Of a stretch of DNA of 64,000 nt, positions 62,003 through 64,000 are shown piece after piece. Position 1 is the first letter of the stretch. Every line of letters begins with the position of its first letter. Where the stretch lies: positions 3,782,001 to 3,846,000 of the forward strand of contig NZ_JAGGMR010000001.1 in assembly GCF_017875645.1 (NCBI RefSeq), given 5' to 3'. The notes beneath the pieces are model-generated. The model did no database searches and was not told the origin of the DNA. It saw nothing but the letters and a program-made list of their open reading frames with translations. A program made the translations under genes and the position numbers. Origin of the DNA: Nocardia goodfellowii. GTDB taxonomy: Bacteria > Actinomycetota > Actinomycetes > Mycobacteriales > Mycobacteriaceae.

Positions 62003-62626
62003 GTGGAGCAATCGGTGGTTTCGGTCGATGTGGTGACACTGCGCTTCTGGGATACCGACAGCGCGGTCACGCTCGGGATCGCGCCGCGGGAACACGAGCC
62101 GTTCACCGGCGAACTCGCCTTGCCCGGCGTGCTTTTGGGCCGCGGCGAACGCCTCGCCGTGGCGGCCAGGCGCGCGGTGCACACCAAACTCGGGGTGCCG
62201 GAGGCGGCGATCGGCGCGGTCGGCCAGCTGGTCACCTTCGACGAACCCAACCGCGACCCCCGCGGTCCCACCCTCTCCATCGCGATGTGGGCGGTCGTCG
62301 GCGTCCACGAGGGCCCGGCCCGATGGGTGCCGTTCGACGAGCTGCCGCCGCTGGCCTTCGACCACAACGCCATCGTCGAAGTCGCGCGCACCCACCTCGC
62401 CCGCCTGCTCTGGAAGGATCCCGCCTTCACCCGCGCCCTCACCGGCGCCGAATTTCCCGCCACTCGCGCCGTAGACCTCGCCAGTACCCTCCTCGGGACC
62501 CGCCCCGACCCCGCCAATCTCAACCGCACCCTCGCCGCCATTCCGGGTCTCACTCGGACCAGCGAACGCCGCCGCACCAAACCCACCGGCCGCCCCGCCG
62601 CCGTCTGGGCTTTCACTCCGGACTGA
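62003..62626 (+). CDS. NUDIX protein with C-terminal winged helix (NrtR-like)
   Basis: 207 residues. NUDIX-like domain (about 8-140) with LALPGVLLGRGERLAVAARR where the box belongs, but the box lacks the REUxEE acids, so hydrolysis is unlikely. The C-terminal region (about 150-207, NLNRTLAAIPGLTRTSERRR and GRPAAVWAF) is the winged helix of NrtR-type regulators, which bind ADP-ribose or related ligands through the NUDIX fold. Target genes are unknown; the nearby PurA-like unit with its palindrome is one candidate. Start GTG 62003. Confidence 0.8.
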   Translation: MEQSVVSVDVVTLRFWDTDSAVTLGIAPREHEPFTGELALPGVLLGRGERLAVAARRAVHTKLGVPEAAIGAVGQLVTFDEPNRDPRGPTLSIAMWAVVGVHEGPARWVPFDELPPLAFDHNAIVEVARTHLARLLWKDPAFTRALTGAEFPATRAVDLASTLLGTRPDPANLNRTLAAIPGLTRTSERRRTKPTGRPAAVWAFTPD

Positions 62627-62643
62627 GCGCCGCGCCGACCGGA

Positions 62644-62976
62644 TCAGTGGCGCGGGGCGTACATGATGATCGCGACGCCGGTCAGGCAGAGGGCGGCGCC
62701 GAGGTAGTCCCAGCGGTCGGGGTGGAATTTGTCGACGACGATGCCCCAGGCCAGCGAGCCCGCGACGAAGACGCCACCGTAGGCGGCGAGGATGCGCCCG
62801 AAGTTCGGGTCGGGCTGGAAGGTCGCTACGAACCCGTACGCCCCGAGCGCGACTACCCCGGCCGCGATCCACAGTAGCCCGCGCTGCTCGCGCCAGCCCT
62901 GCCACACCAGCCAGGCGCCACCGATCTCGGCGAGCGCGGCCAGCGCGAACAACAGCAGCGAGCGGGCGATGATCAC
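62644..62976 (-). CDS. YnfA/UPF0060 membrane protein
   Basis: 110 residues, four TM helices. [39 protein letters not shown] and [20 protein letters not shown] match the YnfA family, small SMR-like membrane proteins sometimes linked to drug or metal efflux. It starts nine bases after the phosphoesterase stop, so the two form one unit. Confidence 0.92.
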   Translation of the reverse strand: MIIARSLLLFALAALAEIGGAWLVWQGWREQRGLLWIAAGVVALGAYGFVATFQPDPNFGRILAAYGGVFVAGSLAWGIVVDKFHPDRWDYLGAALCLTGVAIIMYAPRH

Positions 62977-62985
62977 CGCCCGAAC

Positions 62986-63741
62986 CTACAACGCGGCCCC
63001 GGCCGGGGGCGGGACGGTCTCGGTGGGTTCGACGATGTATACGGCGTAGGGACGGCGCAGGACCGGGTAGGAGACGTTGCGGACGGGCACGCCGCCGGGC
63101 GTCTGCCCGGACTCGGTGCCGGCGTGCGCGTGGCCGTGGACAGCGAGGTCGGCGGCGCCCCGGTCGATGGCGGTGGCCAGCTCGTGGCAGCCGAGCCCGG
63201 GGTAGATCCGGATCGGTTCGCCGACGAGGGTGTCGACCACGGGGGAGTAGTGCATGAGGGCGATGCGGATGTCGGTGTCGAGGGTCTCGAGCGTCTGCCG
63301 CAAGAGCTCGGCGTCGAGCGGACCGCGGCGCATCCGTTCCCGATGTTCGGGATTGGCGTTCTCGGGATCGCCGGGATGTCCGGGGAAGCCGCCGCTGCCG
63401 CCCATGACGCCCGCGATGCCCACCCGGACGCCCGCCACCTCGAGGACTGTCGACTCACCTTCGAGCATGCGGACGCCGAGCGCACCGAGCATGGCCGCGA
63501 TGCGGTAGCCCTGTTTGCGATCGTGGTCATGGTTGCCGAGGACGGCGACCATGGGGACCGGGACGCCGGCCAGTTCGGCACGCAGCAGTTCCGCCTCCGC
63601 GATTCGCCCGCCCTCGGTGAGGTCGCCCGCGAGGAGCAGTATGTCGGCGTGTTCCGCGAGCCGGAGAAACTCTGGGCGGAACTTCCCGGCGACGGCTGGG
63701 CGCATGTGCAGGTCGGCGACGGCGGCAACGCGAACGGTCAC
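62986..63741 (-). CDS. calcineurin-like metallophosphoesterase
   Basis: 251 residues. All metal-binding motifs are present in order: VAAVADLHMRP, LLLAGDLTEGG, AVLGNHDHDRKQG, LMHYSP and AVHGHAHAG. Substrate unknown; similar actinobacterial proteins are predicted cyclic-nucleotide or general phosphodiesterases. GTG 63741 is taken as start; the frame runs on to 63810 but the extra residues precede the conserved first strand. Confidence 0.92.
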   Translation of the reverse strand: MTVRVAAVADLHMRPAVAGKFRPEFLRLAEHADILLLAGDLTEGGRIAEAELLRAELAGVPVPMVAVLGNHDHDRKQGYRIAAMLGALGVRMLEGESTVLEVAGVRVGIAGVMGGSGGFPGHPGDPENANPEHRERMRRGPLDAELLRQTLETLDTDIRIALMHYSPVVDTLVGEPIRIYPGLGCHELATAIDRGAADLAVHGHAHAGTESGQTPGGVPVRNVSYPVLRRPYAVYIVEPTETVPPPAGAAL

Positions 63742-63908
63742 GGCCTCAGCCAGCCACAATCCGCGAAATGTGTCAACAGGATTCGGGTTCGGTACCAACC
63801 CGGGATTCACCTATCGGTCGCTGGTCCGGCACCGGGACTAAAGTGGTGATCTGGGCGGTTGCGACGGTCGGATAGGGTGTTGCGATCGAGGCGCGGAGAG
63901 GTGGTGGC

Positions 63909-64000
63909 ATGGCTCAACACTTGGGCGAGGCGAATGTCGGGCAATCGGCATCGTCCCCGCAGTCGAACGGTGCCCCCACCCCGGCCGATATGCCCGGTGC
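63909..64000 (+). CDS. start of a gene cut by the window edge (possibly relA)
   Basis: Only 30 codons are seen: MAQHLGEANVGQSASSPQSN then a Pro/Ala-rich stretch. GGAGAGGTGG (about 63895-63904) is a good ribosome-binding site and TAGGGT (63874-63879) a possible -10. The N-terminus is low-complexity and gives no domain. relA follows apt in mycobacteria and this is the next plus-strand gene after the accessory block, so RelA/SpoT is a guess from synteny. Confidence 0.5.
   Translation, partial: MAQHLGEANVGQSASSPQSNGAPTPADMPG

Overview
The window is high-GC actinobacterial chromosome. Gene content and order point to a mycolic-acid group organism, most likely Nocardia or a close relative. The backbone follows the order I know from Mycobacterium tuberculosis: thrS, a HIT-family Ap4A hydrolase, pgsA, the PIM acyltransferase, pimA and a NUDIX gene (23.2-29.7 kb); pdxS (30.3 kb); tesB and pdxT (39.0-40.5 kb); yebC (41.6 kb); ruvC-ruvA-ruvB (44.3-46.6 kb); yajC-secD-secF, a peptide-binding lipoprotein and apt (50.1-56.0 kb). 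The gene cut by the right edge (63.9 kb) may be relA, which follows apt in mycobacteria. Blocks of accessory genes interrupt this backbone.

Layout. 0-4.7 kb: end of a HelD-like helicase, an L,D-transpeptidase lipoprotein, an MFS exporter and a histidine-rich metal-binding protein. 4.7-6.3 kb: two CsoR-type boxes and a 14-TM drug exporter. 6.4-8.7 kb: a SigJ/ECF41 sigma factor facing a carboxymuconolactone-decarboxylase-like gene, then an SDR oxidoreductase. 8.7-13.0 kb: an XRE regulator with a decayed partial copy behind it, and small enzymes. 13.0-15.5 kb: a HbpS-SenS-SenR-like heme/redox three-component system. 17.1-22.0 kb: two tandem SulP-carbonic anhydrase fusions with matching upstream architecture. 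22.0-31.2 kb: small membrane and iron-reductase genes, the thrS to pimA phospholipid block, a 30-codon peptide gene and pdxS. 31.2-38.9 kb: accessory insertion that separates pdxS from tesB-pdxT, holding a three-gene sigma operon, an MHYT protein, an XRE pair, an MTB12-like antigen and a degenerate 14-copy repeat array. 40.6-41.5 kb: a C1 peptidase gene frameshifted at its active-site cysteine. 42.3-44.2 kb: ArsR/SRPBCC pair, Gdx-type SMR exporter and macrodomain protein. 44.3-50.0 kb: SOS-controlled ruvCAB, then GtrA, a four-repeat DivIVA protein and a TetR/BVMO pair. 56.0-63.8 kb: an ABC-F protein with an apparent leader-peptide attenuator, a VWA protein paired with a divergent PurA-like enzyme, a secreted GH1 enzyme, a NUDIX regulator, YnfA and a phosphoesterase.

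How genes work together. pgsA, the acyltransferase and pimA make and modify phosphatidylinositol mannosides. pdxS and pdxT form PLP synthase but are transcribed apart here. ruvCAB resolves Holliday junctions behind a LexA box. yajC/secD/secF drive protein export. Both SulP-carbonic anhydrase genes carry a CRP-type box, linking bicarbonate handling to cAMP. At least eight genes have a TANNNT or ECF -10 element only 6-7 bases before the start codon, so leaderless transcription is common here and decides several starts. The least explained unit is the VWA/PurA-like pair at 58.2-60.6 kb.
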